A stretch of 64,000 nt of DNA from Acidobacteriaceae bacterium (lineage in GTDB: Bacteria; Acidobacteriota; Terriglobia; Terriglobales; Acidobacteriaceae). The stretch lies in NCBI GenBank assembly GCA_003165075.1, contig PLSM01000188.1, forward strand, positions 77,028-141,027, read 5' to 3'. Within the stretch, counting starts at the first letter, position 1. Each line of letters begins with the position of its first letter. Of the stretch, positions 7,445 to 15,731 are shown piece by piece. The notes under the pieces are model-generated. The model made no database searches. It was not told the DNA's origin and was given only the letters and a program-made list of their open reading frames with translations. The position numbers were made by a program, and so were the translations under genes.

Positions 7445-8656
7445 ATGATGAATACATGGGCCCTCTCGGCTTTATGGGTGGGATTGGCGCTGCTTGCCAC
7501 ATTGCTGGCGATCTGGTTTCGCGTATCGACAGCGCTCTCTGAGATCGTCGTGGGCACGGTGGCCCAACTCATCATCGGAGTCTTTCTCGGCACCGGAGGG
7601 CTGCTGGGTAACACACAGTGGATCAGCTATTTGGCCGGTACCGGAGCCATCGTCCTCACCTTTCTTGCCGGTGCGGAACTCGATCCTGTAATCTTCAAAA
7701 CCAAATGGCGCGAGTCCCTCACCATTGGCCTGGCGGGATTCTTCGGCCCCTTTCTCGGCTGCACCGTCATCGCGCATTTCCTGCTCCACTGGCCCATCAT
7801 GCCCAGTTGGCTCTGCGGTGTCGCCCTTTCCACCACATCGGTTGCGGTGGTTTACGCCGTGATGCTCGAGCTTGGTTTCAACGTAACCGAGTATGGCAAG
7901 GCGATTCTGGCTGCCTGCTTTATCAATGACCTCGGCACCGTCATCGCGCTGGGACTGATCTTTTCCCCGTTCACCTTCAGGACTGCGGTCTTTGTTGTCG
8001 TGTCCGTGGCTGTCTTTGCGGTTCTCCCCTTCGTCACACCCTGGTTCTTCCGCAAATACGGCGGGCGTGTCTCCGAACTTGAGGCAAAGTACATCCTGTT
8101 CCTTCTTTTTGCCTTGGGCGGACTGGCGGTCTGGTCTGGCAGCGAAGCTGTTTTGCCGGCCTACATTATCGGCATGGTGCTGGCCGGAACCGTGGGTAAG
8201 GACCATTCGCTCATTCGCCGCCTCCGCACCTTGACCTTCGGACTGCTTACGCCTTTCTACTTCATCCGCGCCGGCTCCTTTGTCTCCATACCTGCGCTGG
8301 CCGCGGCTCCGGTCACGGTGATCGTCCTGTTTATGGCCAAGATGATCACCAAGTCTGCTGCGGTCTTCCCCGCGGTGCGCGCACACCGCTATGACGGCTC
8401 TGCGGGCACCTACTACACACTGATGATGTCCACAGGGCTGACCTTTGGCACCATCTCGGCGCTCTTCGGCCTCAATCATCAAATCATCACTCAGGCCCAG
8501 TATTCCTACCTGGTCGCCGCGGTCATCGGTAGCGCCGTCATCCCGACCATGGTTGCAAACACATTCTTTCTGCCGCGGCATCTTCTTCCTCACCCACCGG
8601 CAACCAGGCTATCGGAACAGGCAGCGCAGCAGACTCCTGCTGCAGAAGAGGTATAG
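7445..8656 (+). CDS. CPA-type cation/proton antiporter
   Basis: A 403-residue membrane protein with about twelve hydrophobic segments covering the whole chain, matching the Na+/H+ exchanger membrane domain of the CPA superfamily (inner membrane). The core signature is ACFINDLGTV in the discontinuous helix: the ND pair is the proton/cation site, where electrogenic CPA2 members have DD, so electroneutral exchange is inferred. There is no TrkA-N nucleotide-binding domain after the membrane part, unlike KefB/KefC. The start has AAGGAG ten bases upstream of ATG 7445 (an ATG also follows at 7448). It is followed after 9 bases by a UspA gene, suggesting stress-linked ion homeostasis. Confidence 0.85.
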   Translation: MMNTWALSALWVGLALLATLLAIWFRVSTALSEIVVGTVAQLIIGVFLGTGGLLGNTQWISYLAGTGAIVLTFLAGAELDPVIFKTKWRESLTIGLAGFFGPFLGCTVIAHFLLHWPIMPSWLCGVALSTTSVAVVYAVMLELGFNVTEYGKAILAACFINDLGTVIALGLIFSPFTFRTAVFVVVSVAVFAVLPFVTPWFFRKYGGRVSELEAKYILFLLFALGGLAVWSGSEAVLPAYIIGMVLAGTVGKDHSLIRRLRTLTFGLLTPFYFIRAGSFVSIPALAAAPVTVIVLFMAKMITKSAAVFPAVRAHRYDGSAGTYYTLMMSTGLTFGTISALFGLNHQIITQAQYSYLVAAVIGSAVIPTMVANTFFLPRHLLPHPPATRLSEQAAQQTPAAEEV

Positions 8657-8665
8657 GTCATCACC

Positions 8666-9103
8666 ATGGGAAGCACGGTCTTTGTCGGATTCCAAAGGAT
8701 ATTGGTCGCATTCGACGCGTCCCCACATGCGGAGCACGCCCTCGATGTTGCCCTGTCAATGGCGGGGGATATGAAATCCAGGCTGTTCGTTATCGCCGTA
8801 ATCCGTCCGCCTGAACCCGCCGAGAGCGCCGAGTTCCACGCGGTTCTCGAAGATATGCGGGAGCGCTATGAAAGTTGCTTCCTTCCTCTTCGCGAGCGCG
8901 CCAGGCAAAAAGAGATAGAACTCGAGACGGAGATCGTCGTGGGCCATCCGGCAGAGCAGATCATTCACTGCGCAGACACCATTCAGGCCAGTCTCATTGT
9001 CATGGGCAAGCGCAGCCACACCATCCTGCATCGCTGGGTGCTCGGATCGAACTCGGAGCGTGTTCTCAAGTACGCGCATTGTCCGGTCATGATTGTTCAC
9101 TGA
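8666..9103 (+). CDS. universal stress protein UspA family
   Basis: A 145-residue single Usp domain (Rossmann-like alpha/beta): the N-terminal strand RILVAFDASPHAEHALDVAL has the nucleotide-binding Asp, and the C-terminal block is MGKRSHTILHRWVLGSNSERVLKYAHCPVMIVH. The ATP-binding consensus G-x2-G-x9-G(S/T) is only partly kept: the second Gly is Ser (GKRS) while the final GS is present. ATP binding is therefore uncertain. It sits 9 bases after the antiporter and about 30 bases before the next gene, in one operon, and probably modulates or accompanies the transporter under stress. Confidence 0.9.
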   Translation: MGSTVFVGFQRILVAFDASPHAEHALDVALSMAGDMKSRLFVIAVIRPPEPAESAEFHAVLEDMRERYESCFLPLRERARQKEIELETEIVVGHPAEQIIHCADTIQASLIVMGKRSHTILHRWVLGSNSERVLKYAHCPVMIVH

Positions 9104-9132
9104 CCGATAAGGAGTACGTAGCTGGAGGTGTC

Positions 9133-9630
9133 ATGCCCGAGTCGAAGACCGAGGATCTGGTAACCCGATACCCGGGAGAACTTAATGAGCCTCAAAAGAG
9201 GCGCTTGAGCGTGACCTGCATGTACATTGACAACTTGCTCTGTGAGATTGAGCACACCCTTCACCAGGCAGCCTCGCAGTCTTCCTTTCCTCGTTACATC
9301 GTTGATCTCACACCTGTGCAGATCGGTGCGCTGGAGGGACATATCCGCCGCATCCGCGCTCAACTTGTGCACACGCTCGAATGGCAGCGCCTGAAGCCCA
9401 AACCACCCGAAATACTGGCTACGCGTTCGCTTGCCACCGATCTCGCTTTCATTGACATTGCAGTTGAAGAGCTCAAACCCCGGCATATGCGCGGGTGCGG
9501 CCCTGTGCCCGAGGATGCGGTCGATAAACTCAACGAAGTGATTCGCGACCTCGGCACTGTGGTTAAGAGTATGGATGACTACGTGCGCCAGGAAGCGAGT
9601 GCGCCCCCGGGGCAGCAAGCCGAATTATGA
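9133..9630 (+). CDS. conserved hypothetical helical protein
   Basis: The ATG at 9133 has GGAGGTG directly upstream, so I start here and not further upstream inside uspA. The product is 165 residues, soluble, mostly helical, with charged amphipathic segments (PQKRRLSVTCMYIDNLLCEIEHTLHQA; ALEGHIRRIRAQLVHTLEWQRLK; DKLNEVIRDLGTVVKSMDDYVRQ). I do not recognise a family. Third gene of the antiporter-UspA operon, so probably functionally linked to it. Confidence 0.7.
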   Translation: MPESKTEDLVTRYPGELNEPQKRRLSVTCMYIDNLLCEIEHTLHQAASQSSFPRYIVDLTPVQIGALEGHIRRIRAQLVHTLEWQRLKPKPPEILATRSLATDLAFIDIAVEELKPRHMRGCGPVPEDAVDKLNEVIRDLGTVVKSMDDYVRQEASAPPGQQAEL

Positions 9631-9701
9631 AGGATTCCGCAGTTGGCCATGCGCCAGATCGCCGCACCAGAGCATTTTCGGTTTGAGTGTGGACAGAACT
9701 C

Positions 9702-9748
9702 TGGGTGCCCCATCCTTGAGTCGTTTTGTGATTCAAGGGTGGGAGACC
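9702..9748. repeat. GGGTGCCCCA-type dispersed palindrome, copy 1
   Basis: The conserved head GGGTGCCCCATCCTTGA and tail TCAAGGGTGGGA form a 10-bp imperfect stem with a variable loop. It is the first of about eleven related elements in the window, all intergenic. Confidence 0.75.
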
Positions 9749-9788
9749 GCAACTCCCACCACTCCCCATCTGAACTCACCACAAAAAT

Positions 9789-9876
9789 GGGCGCCCCATC
9801 CTTTCCGCGCCCTGTCGGGGTCCCCGTGGACAGGTCTTCGTCCGTGGGGTGACTCTTCGCGGAAAGGGTGGGAGAC
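9789..9876. repeat. GGGTGCCCCA-type palindrome, copy 2 (long-loop form)
   Basis: The head GGCGCCCCATCCTTTCCGC pairs with the tail GCGGAAAGGGTGGGAG across about 50 loop bases that contain a second, inner GGGGTCCCC-like dyad. It lies 40 bases from copy 1, between the convergent end of the UspA operon and the HtrA gene, so the pair may also act as a bidirectional terminator. Confidence 0.7.
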
Positions 9877-9930
9877 CACAGATGCCCAACTCGGCTGTAA
9901 GCAGTCAAGCCGAAAACACTCTAGTTGCGC

Positions 9931-11490
9931 CTACATCCCGTTCTGCGCGCTTTGGTCCGGATGCACAACGCGGTAACTTGCGCCTCCATTCGACCAGATC
10001 AGAAGCAGAATGTCCTTGCCCGCCGGAATAGAATGGACCTCGTTTGCGAACTTGTCTGCGCTCTCAACCGGGTGCCGGTTCACTTCCAGGATGACGTCGC
10101 CGGGCGCCAGGCCCGCATCTTCCGCCGGGCTGGCCGGACGGACGCTTGCGATGGCCGCACCGCTCACCCGCGACGGTATATGCAACTGGTCACGGAGTTG
10201 CGGCGTTAGGTCGTCGACGGCCACGCCAAGTCGTCCGCCTTTCTGTGGCTCCGCTCCGCTGTTGTCCGCAACTTCCTTGTCGCCGTGAAATTCTCCTACT
10301 GTGACGCTGATTGTCTCCGGCTTGCCATCGCGCAGGATTCCCAGTGCAATGGTGTTTTCCGGAGCCATCTCGCTCACCGCCACCTGCAGGGCGCTGCCGT
10401 TCACGATTTTCTTGCCATTCAACTCGCGCAGCACGTCGCCGTTCTTCAGGCCCGCATGGCCTGCGGGTGAATCCGGTGTCACTTGGCTCACAATCGCTCC
10501 CGTCGCATCCGGCAGGTTGAAGAAGCTGGCGTTTTCCGGCGTCACATCGTTCATGCTGATGCCCATGTAGCCATGATGCACAGTGCCGCTCTTGATGATC
10601 GAGTCGGCGCTGGCCTTGACGATCTGCGACGGAATGGCGAACCCCGCGCCCGCAAACGATCCGTTGCCCGAAATGATAAAGGTGTTGATGCCCACCAGTT
10701 CGCCATGTGCGTTCACCAGCGGTCCGCCGGAGTTGCCCGGGTTGATCGCGGCGTCGGTCTGGATGAAGTCTCCCGGCTTGCGCGGATCATCCGAGTAAGG
10801 ATTGGGGCGGTTGATCGCGCTCACAATGCCCCGCGTCACCGAGAATTGGAAGTAGCCAAAGGGGCTGCCGAAGGCCAGCACGGTTTGCCCGGGGTGCAGT
10901 GCGCTCGAGTCTCCCCAGGCGATGCTCGGCAGGTTCCCCGCGTTGATCTTGATCACCGCCAGGTCGTTGAGCTTGTCAACCCCGATCAGTTTGGCTGGAA
11001 ACACGCGGCGGTCATTCATCGTCACGCGAATCTGCATCGCGCCATCGACCACATGATCGTTGGTTACGATGTAACCGTCCGGCGAGATGATGATGCCGCT
11101 ACCGATCCCGTGTTCCACGTGCGACGGCGCGCCGCCCTGCCCGTGCCCTTGTGGACCGAAGAACCGCCGGAATTCAGGCGGGATCGCCCCCTCAGGAATA
11201 CCGGAATCCTGGCCATCTTCCTCTTCCTTGTTGTCCGCGGAGGCGTGCGACGTGACTGAAACGTTGACCACCGCCGGAGTCACGCGGGCAGCGACAGTTT
11301 CCACCGCGTTATCCAGCGCTACCAACGAGGAAACGCTGTTGTCATCCAGTGGGGAAGCGCCGCTGCTGGCCGCATGCACCGCTTTGTGGCCGAGCATGAA
11401 AGTGGCGACAAGGAGAAGTGTTGCAACAGCTCCGGCCGGAGCCGCGAACTTCTTCGTCCTTGCTACTAATGAATTAGTTGATGCACGCAT
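9931..11490 (-). CDS. htrA: HtrA/Deg-family periplasmic serine protease with two PDZ domains
   Basis: 519 residues: N-terminal signal/anchor (hydrophobic 20-33), trypsin-like domain about 60-280 with triad H146 (TNDHVVDG), D176 (LNDLAVIKI) and S254 (NPGNSGGPL), then PDZ1 (about 290-385, GYMGISMNDV) and PDZ2 (about 410-505, GRLGVAVDDL). It degrades or refolds misfolded envelope proteins. A dyad identical in its arms to that upstream of blaI lies over codons 5-9, so repression by BlaI is a good possibility. It is followed upstream, in transcription order, by the M56 peptidase and BlaI genes on the same strand. A Glu/Asp-rich insertion (about 88-97) precedes the active-site region. Confidence 0.93.
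   Translation of the reverse strand: MRASTNSLVARTKKFAAPAGAVATLLLVATFMLGHKAVHAASSGASPLDDNSVSSLVALDNAVETVAARVTPAVVNVSVTSHASADNKEEEDGQDSGIPEGAIPPEFRRFFGPQGHGQGGAPSHVEHGIGSGIIISPDGYIVTNDHVVDGAMQIRVTMNDRRVFPAKLIGVDKLNDLAVIKINAGNLPSIAWGDSSALHPGQTVLAFGSPFGYFQFSVTRGIVSAINRPNPYSDDPRKPGDFIQTDAAINPGNSGGPLVNAHGELVGINTFIISGNGSFAGAGFAIPSQIVKASADSIIKSGTVHHGYMGISMNDVTPENASFFNLPDATGAIVSQVTPDSPAGHAGLKNGDVLRELNGKKIVNGSALQVAVSEMAPENTIALGILRDGKPETISVTVGEFHGDKEVADNSGAEPQKGGRLGVAVDDLTPQLRDQLHIPSRVSGAAIASVRPASPAEDAGLAPGDVILEVNRHPVESADKFANEVHSIPAGKDILLLIWSNGGASYRVVHPDQSAQNGM
11465..11478. promoter_or_regulatory. BlaI-type dyad over the start of htrA
   Basis: ACTAA-TGAA-TTAGT. The arms are identical to those of the dyad at 13620-13633 upstream of blaI. 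It lies 12-25 bases inside the htrA reading frame, where a bound repressor would block early elongation or initiation. The match of both arms and spacer length is seen directly; the binding protein is inferred. Confidence 0.5.
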
Positions 11491-11521
11491 AGTTACCTCT
11501 CAAAGGGATTGAAGTGGTTGC

Positions 11522-13150
11522 TTACAGTTGAATCACGAACCAGCCTCCGCGGAAAGCGTCCGCGTCTAGCTGAGTGGAAATGGAACCTGCGGGAAGAACT
11601 CTGAAGATCAACCGCGTAACGGTAATTCGGCTCTTAGCCTGGCCGCTCGTCTGGCCTTTAGCCTCGCTCGTCGCGGAACTCGCGTTTGTGTCTGCACTTG
11701 CGTCGTAATCTGCCACTTGGGCGCTCTCGGCATTTGAGGTCTGCACCTGTTCCCACGCGGTCAACACGATCCACTGCTGTTCGCCGCCCGCAACCAGCCG
11801 CGTGCCTGAGACCTCCGCCTTCTGCATTCCCTGTCGCTGCGGACCAATCGCGGCTTCGGCAACTGAAGTCTTCTCTTCGCCCTCCGCAGCCGAATTCACC
11901 AGTGCGCCTTGCTCCTCACGTTTCGCGGCACGCATTTCATCCTGGCGAGTCGACCCCAGCTTCGTTGCGTTGAATCCCTTCGCCGTGCGCGCCAGTCCTG
12001 CTGAGAAACCTGGCTCATACGCGGCGCGAACCAACCGTGCCGGTCCAACCAGCGGCCGCACCGGCGTCAGTGACTGTGCTGTTTCTGCCGTCCGCATCGG
12101 AACAAATTCGATCAGCTGCGGGCACTGCGCAAGTTCCACCGCGCCAAACACCAGCCCGCAGCCCAGCACCCCCAACAGGGTATGCGCAGCCACGGGGCTC
12201 AACGCATGCGTCCGGCGCAACACCCCGTGCACCCGGTGGACCAGTTCCGGCCGGCCCTGCCAGGCGCCCAACGACAGCGCTTCGGCCCGGCGCTGCAACC
12301 CGCGTTCGGCCAGGCTGGCGAGACACGCCGCGTAAGCGCGCGGCGCATGGGTCACCCGCACCACGCCCTCGTCGCAGGCCATCTCCCGCGCCATGCACAT
12401 TTGCCGCTCAATCCACCACAACGCCGGGTTCAGTGGAAACAGAACCAGGCACAGCTTCTGCATCAGGTTGGTCCAGTCGTCGCGCCGGCGCAGATGTTCT
12501 GCCTCGTGCAGCACAATCTGCTCCAACTCTCCCGGTGTCAGCCGAGCCAGCAGCCAATCTGGAATCAGGATGCGCGGTGCCAGAAATCCAATCACGCTGG
12601 GCCGTTGCAGCATTGCTGTCTTGCAAATCTGCACCGTCCTCCGTCCGCACAGCTCAGTCAGGTTGGCTAGCGCGCCGCCTGGCCTCTTGCCGTCTTCGAT
12701 CGGGATCGCAGACGTCCACACCTTTCTCAACCGGACTGTGTGGATCGCAAGATCCACCACACGATAGACGCTCACGGCTATCCACAACGCAGCAACCGCC
12801 AGGCTCCAGCGAACATCCAGTTGCATCCACGGTTTTGTCGAGGCCTCGCCCAAACCGGAAGAAACACCGTTTCCGCCTCCGGCCAATGCATGAGCGATCA
12901 GCGGCAGAAATGGAAGTCCGGCCAGCATTGTGAAGCCCGCGGCCCACATCGCAAAGCGATGCCCGGCGGAAATCCGGGGTGCCAGGCGCAGGCAGAGCGC
13001 CAAGGCCGCCGCCACCGCCATGCCCTGCCACGTAGAAGTCACCGCCATCGCCGCCGCGTTCTGCGAAAATGCCCCGCCGGCGTCCGCAAGCCATCCGCCC
13101 GCGCCCGGTAAAGCCCACAGAACTCCGTCCACAATTGCGGTGGGTTGCAT
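11522..13150 (-). CDS. M56 (BlaR1/MecR1-type) membrane sensor metallopeptidase
   Basis: 542 residues. Four hydrophobic segments in the first about 350 residues enclose a zinc-peptidase motif H215EAEH219 followed by RRRDDW, as in BlaR1/MecR1. In those systems an extracytoplasmic signal activates the protease, which leads to loss of the BlaI repressor. The C-terminal 190 residues are not a penicillin-binding sensor domain: they are low-complexity, Ala/Ser/Thr/Gln-rich and end in IFRVLPAGSISTQLDADAF. The signal is therefore probably not a beta-lactam. Start ATG 13150 lies 3 bases after the blaI stop, so the two genes are translationally coupled. htrA begins 31 bases after its stop. Confidence 0.88.
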   Translation of the reverse strand: MQPTAIVDGVLWALPGAGGWLADAGGAFSQNAAAMAVTSTWQGMAVAAALALCLRLAPRISAGHRFAMWAAGFTMLAGLPFLPLIAHALAGGGNGVSSGLGEASTKPWMQLDVRWSLAVAALWIAVSVYRVVDLAIHTVRLRKVWTSAIPIEDGKRPGGALANLTELCGRRTVQICKTAMLQRPSVIGFLAPRILIPDWLLARLTPGELEQIVLHEAEHLRRRDDWTNLMQKLCLVLFPLNPALWWIERQMCMAREMACDEGVVRVTHAPRAYAACLASLAERGLQRRAEALSLGAWQGRPELVHRVHGVLRRTHALSPVAAHTLLGVLGCGLVFGAVELAQCPQLIEFVPMRTAETAQSLTPVRPLVGPARLVRAAYEPGFSAGLARTAKGFNATKLGSTRQDEMRAAKREEQGALVNSAAEGEEKTSVAEAAIGPQRQGMQKAEVSGTRLVAGGEQQWIVLTAWEQVQTSNAESAQVADYDASADTNASSATSEAKGQTSGQAKSRITVTRLIFRVLPAGSISTQLDADAFRGGWFVIQL

Positions 13151-13153
13151 ACT

Positions 13154-13552
13154 CTAAACCCCTCCCTCATCGTCAGGCGCTGCGTCCCGGATGGCGTCCT
13201 TCAGCCGTTGTACTTCCTCCGGCGAAATCTCCTCGTCATCCAGAAGTGATAACAGCAAGCGCTCGCGAGAGTTGCCAAAAAAACGGCTCAAAATATGCCG
13301 AACCTCTGACCTGCCGGCCTCCTGCTCCGCCACGCAAGGGCGGTAAACAAACGCTCTTCCCTCTTGCCGGTGCTCCACGTAGCCCTTTTGTTCCAGGATA
13401 CGGATCGTGGTCAGCACCGAGTTATAGGCCAGCGTCTCCCCATCCGGCATGGCGGCCACCAGGTCGGTCACCGCCGACTCCCCGCGCCGCCACAAGATCT
13501 TCATCAACCTCAGTTCGGCCTCGGTAAGCGTGTTCGATTTCTTCGGTGGCAT
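13154..13552 (-). CDS. blaI: BlaI/MecI/CopY-family repressor
   Basis: 132 residues: winged helix at about 8-75 (LTEAELRLMKILWRRGESAVTDLV, then LAYNSVLTTIRILEQKGYVEHRQEGRAFVYRP) and a C-terminal dimerisation/cleavage region (EVRHILSRFFGNSRERLLLSLLDDEEIS). Members bind dyads and are inactivated through the partner M56 peptidase, which is the next gene. No beta-lactamase is nearby; the likely targets visible here are its own operon (dyad at 13619-13634) and htrA. The last about 25 residues are acidic. Confidence 0.93.
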   Translation of the reverse strand: MPPKKSNTLTEAELRLMKILWRRGESAVTDLVAAMPDGETLAYNSVLTTIRILEQKGYVEHRQEGRAFVYRPCVAEQEAGRSEVRHILSRFFGNSRERLLLSLLDDEEISPEEVQRLKDAIRDAAPDDEGGV

Positions 13553-13618
13553 ATCTATCCTGTTGATTTCACACCAACCACCCCAAAACGGGGCTGGGCG
13601 CTAACCTCATAGACGTCC

Positions 13619-13634
13619 AACTAAATAATTAGTT
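13619..13634. promoter_or_regulatory. BlaI-type operator upstream of blaI
   Basis: The dyad AACTAA-N4-TTAGTT is centred about 75 bases upstream of the blaI start, inside the 203-base gap between deoR and blaI. The same arms recur at the start of htrA. Outer arms GCTAAC and GTTAGC (13600 and 13631) may form a larger repeat. Autoregulation is the normal arrangement for this family. Confidence 0.6.
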
Positions 13635-13755
13635 AGCAATCGGAAAGAGAATCAATCTCCAGGCCGGCTACCCGCCGTTCCGTATTCCGGATCAACCGGC
13701 GATCTCGGTAGAGTTTGTATCGATTCCCCGCACCCGCAGCCAGAACGAGTGCAGT

Positions 13756-14514
13756 CTATGCCAGCAGCACGTCAACCCCATTGCTACGAAGCAGTTCCTG
13801 GCATTCGGGCGCCAGTTCGCTGTCTGAAACCACGATATCCGCGGCGTTCAGCGGGGCCACCGGGAACATTCCGCCGCGTCCATATTTGGTGCGGTCGGCG
13901 ACGATGATCACTTTCCCCGCAATCTCGATCATCTTCTGCTCAGAACCCACAACCAGTGTGTTGTTATTGCTGAATCCGGTTTCCGAGATGCTGCCGATTC
14001 CCATGATCACCGCATCGGCGCGAATCCCGCTCAGCATCTGCTCGCAGAAGGGCCCCAGCATCACCCGGAGCCGTGGATCGAGATACCCGCCCGTCAGCGT
14101 CAACTCGATATTGCGCAGCGACTCCAGGCTTTCCGCGATGGGCAGGGAGTTGGTCACGATGTGCAGCGATTTAGCGGCCAGCTCCCTCGCCACCGCGGCC
14201 ACCGTCGAACCGCCGTCCAGAATCACCGTCTGGCCATCTTCGATCAAGCCTGCCGTGAGCTTTCCAATGCGGCCTTTTTCGTCGCTTAGCCGCCCCGTCT
14301 CCTCCGCGTAATCAAACGCTCGATTGGCCGGAGGCTGCAGGAAAAGCGCGCCGCCGTACACGCGCCTCAGCACCTTTTCCTGTTCCAGAATGTCCAGGTC
14401 GCGGCGAACGCTGGACTCGGACGCTTCCAACTCGCGGCAAAGTGTCTCCAGGTCCAGAAAGTCCCGGGACTCGAACATCTGCCGGATTCTGAGTTGCCGT
14501 TCAGCAGCTTTCAT
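13756..14514 (-). CDS. DeoR-family regulator of the microcompartment locus
   Basis: I start at the ATG at 14514 (MKAAERQLRIRQMF); the 23 upstream codons look like read-through. The 252-residue product has a DeoR HTH (about 1-57: FLDLETLCRELEASESSVRRDLDILEQEKVLRRVYGGA) and a C-terminal sugar-phosphate-sensing domain (VILDGGSTVAAVA, then TNSLPIAESL, VMGIGSISETGF and VVADRTKYG). These regulators typically repress catabolic operons until a phosphorylated sugar binds. It lies 76 bases after the aldolase on the same strand, at the distal end of the BMC operon, so it most likely responds to fuculose- or rhamnulose-type phosphates. Confidence 0.9.
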   Translation of the reverse strand: MKAAERQLRIRQMFESRDFLDLETLCRELEASESSVRRDLDILEQEKVLRRVYGGALFLQPPANRAFDYAEETGRLSDEKGRIGKLTAGLIEDGQTVILDGGSTVAAVARELAAKSLHIVTNSLPIAESLESLRNIELTLTGGYLDPRLRVMLGPFCEQMLSGIRADAVIMGIGSISETGFSNNNTLVVGSEQKMIEIAGKVIIVADRTKYGRGGMFPVAPLNAADIVVSDSELAPECQELLRSNGVDVLLA

Positions 14515-14590
14515 CGTGTGGTGGACCAGGGCTCCTGACTGCCGGCGAGCCGGCCTCCCACCTGCGTCGGCATTCGCCTTCAACTCGCGC

Positions 14591-15700
14591 TCATTTCGCT
14601 CCGATGGCGCCCATCACTGCATCGGTAACCGACTTCACCAGCGCCTCCATATCCGGCTCTGCAGACTTGCCGGTACTGCCGTCGCATGGCGTTGGAGTCA
14701 ATGCGATTCCATCCGGCACCTCCAGATCGGCAAGCTGGCACTCCTTCAGCCTCGATGTATCAAAGCGGATATCGGGCAGACCAAGCTTCTTCTTGATCGC
14801 CAGCAGGTCCGATCCGTGCTCTTCCGATATATGCGAGATGGGAGTGCCTAGCTGGCTCGCCAGCATCAAGGTCCAGCAGTAGGTATCCAGTACCTCGGCG
14901 TACCACTCCGCATGGGTCACAGAGTCTGCCCAGCAGATAATGCCGTGATTCGACAGCAGAACCGTGTTGTGATTTTTCACGTACGGTATAACTGTCTGCG
15001 CAAACTCAGCGGTTCCCGGCGTCGCGTAGGGCGAGATAGCCACCTTGCCCACGAACACTTCGAATTCGGGGATGACCAGGTTCGGTGGAACCTTGCCCGT
15101 GATCGCATAGGCCGTGGCATGCGGTGGATGGCAATGCACACACGACTTCGCCTCCGGCACCGCCTTGTAGATCTCCAGATGCAGGAAGATCTCGCTGGTG
15201 CGCGGCTTGGTGCCGGCAATCTGGTTTCCTTCCAGATCCACCATGCTCATATCTTCCGGCGTCAGGTCGAACTTGCTCACCAGCGTCGGCGTGCAGATCA
15301 CCTCGTTGGGACCGATGCGATAGGAGATGTTGCCCCCATTGCCGTCCACAAACTGGCGCATCCAGAGCTTGCGCCCCACCGCGCAAATCTCCTTCTTCAC
15401 CGCCTCCGCTTCCGGGGTGTTAAAGAGCTTCGGATTGGAAGCGGGACGTCCGGCGATCACGCTGCTGCTGGTCGGAACCGGTATTCCTGGCGACACTGCG
15501 GCCTCGCCGCCGCCGCTCGCGTTTCCATTCGCGACGATTGTGATCTTCTTCTGCTGCAAAAAGTCCCGCGCTGCAGGCGTCACTATGCTGTTTTCTGAGA
15601 TCAGTATGCGGCTTGCGCCCGCGGCCGCGGCCTCTTGCACATCGCGCATTGCCACTACCTTGCGGCCTGAAATATCCACGCTCTTCTCTTCGTTGTTCAC
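14591..15700 (-). CDS. BMC-associated class II aldolase with N- and C-terminal targeting extensions
   Basis: 369 residues in three parts. 1-95: an extension with VVAMRDVQEAAAAGASRILI and SIVTPAARDFLQQKKI, a segment type seen in other BMC enzymes, then a Gly/Ser/Pro linker. About 98-320: an aldolase/adducin fold with GNGGNISYR (phosphate loop), RTSEIFLHLEIY (catalytic Glu position), the zinc pair in HCHPPHA and LLSNHGII for the third His. 345-369: PDMEALVKSVTDAVMGAIG, a short amphipathic helix that looks like an encapsulation peptide. Fuculose/rhamnulose-1-phosphate aldolases of this class yield DHAP and L-lactaldehyde; the lactaldehyde would feed the neighbouring acylating dehydrogenase. Threonate- or ribulose-type substrates cannot be excluded. 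Confidence 0.87.
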   Translation of the reverse strand: MNNEEKSVDISGRKVVAMRDVQEAAAAGASRILISENSIVTPAARDFLQQKKITIVANGNASGGGEAAVSPGIPVPTSSSVIAGRPASNPKLFNTPEAEAVKKEICAVGRKLWMRQFVDGNGGNISYRIGPNEVICTPTLVSKFDLTPEDMSMVDLEGNQIAGTKPRTSEIFLHLEIYKAVPEAKSCVHCHPPHATAYAITGKVPPNLVIPEFEVFVGKVAISPYATPGTAEFAQTVIPYVKNHNTVLLSNHGIICWADSVTHAEWYAEVLDTYCWTLMLASQLGTPISHISEEHGSDLLAIKKKLGLPDIRFDTSRLKECQLADLEVPDGIALTPTPCDGSTGKSAEPDMEALVKSVTDAVMGAIGAK

Positions 15701-15731
15701 TTCCGCACCTCAGATCCTTTTAGAAAGCTGC

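Noticed and set aside
7472-8593. 373-residue minus-strand frame opposite the antiporter
   Set aside because: Highly charged, repetitive composition with no fold; it is the shadow of a membrane-protein gene.
11522-13552. Beta-lactam resistance operon
   Set aside because: BlaI and an M56 peptidase are present, but there is no beta-lactamase or penicillin-binding sensor domain; the linked gene is htrA.
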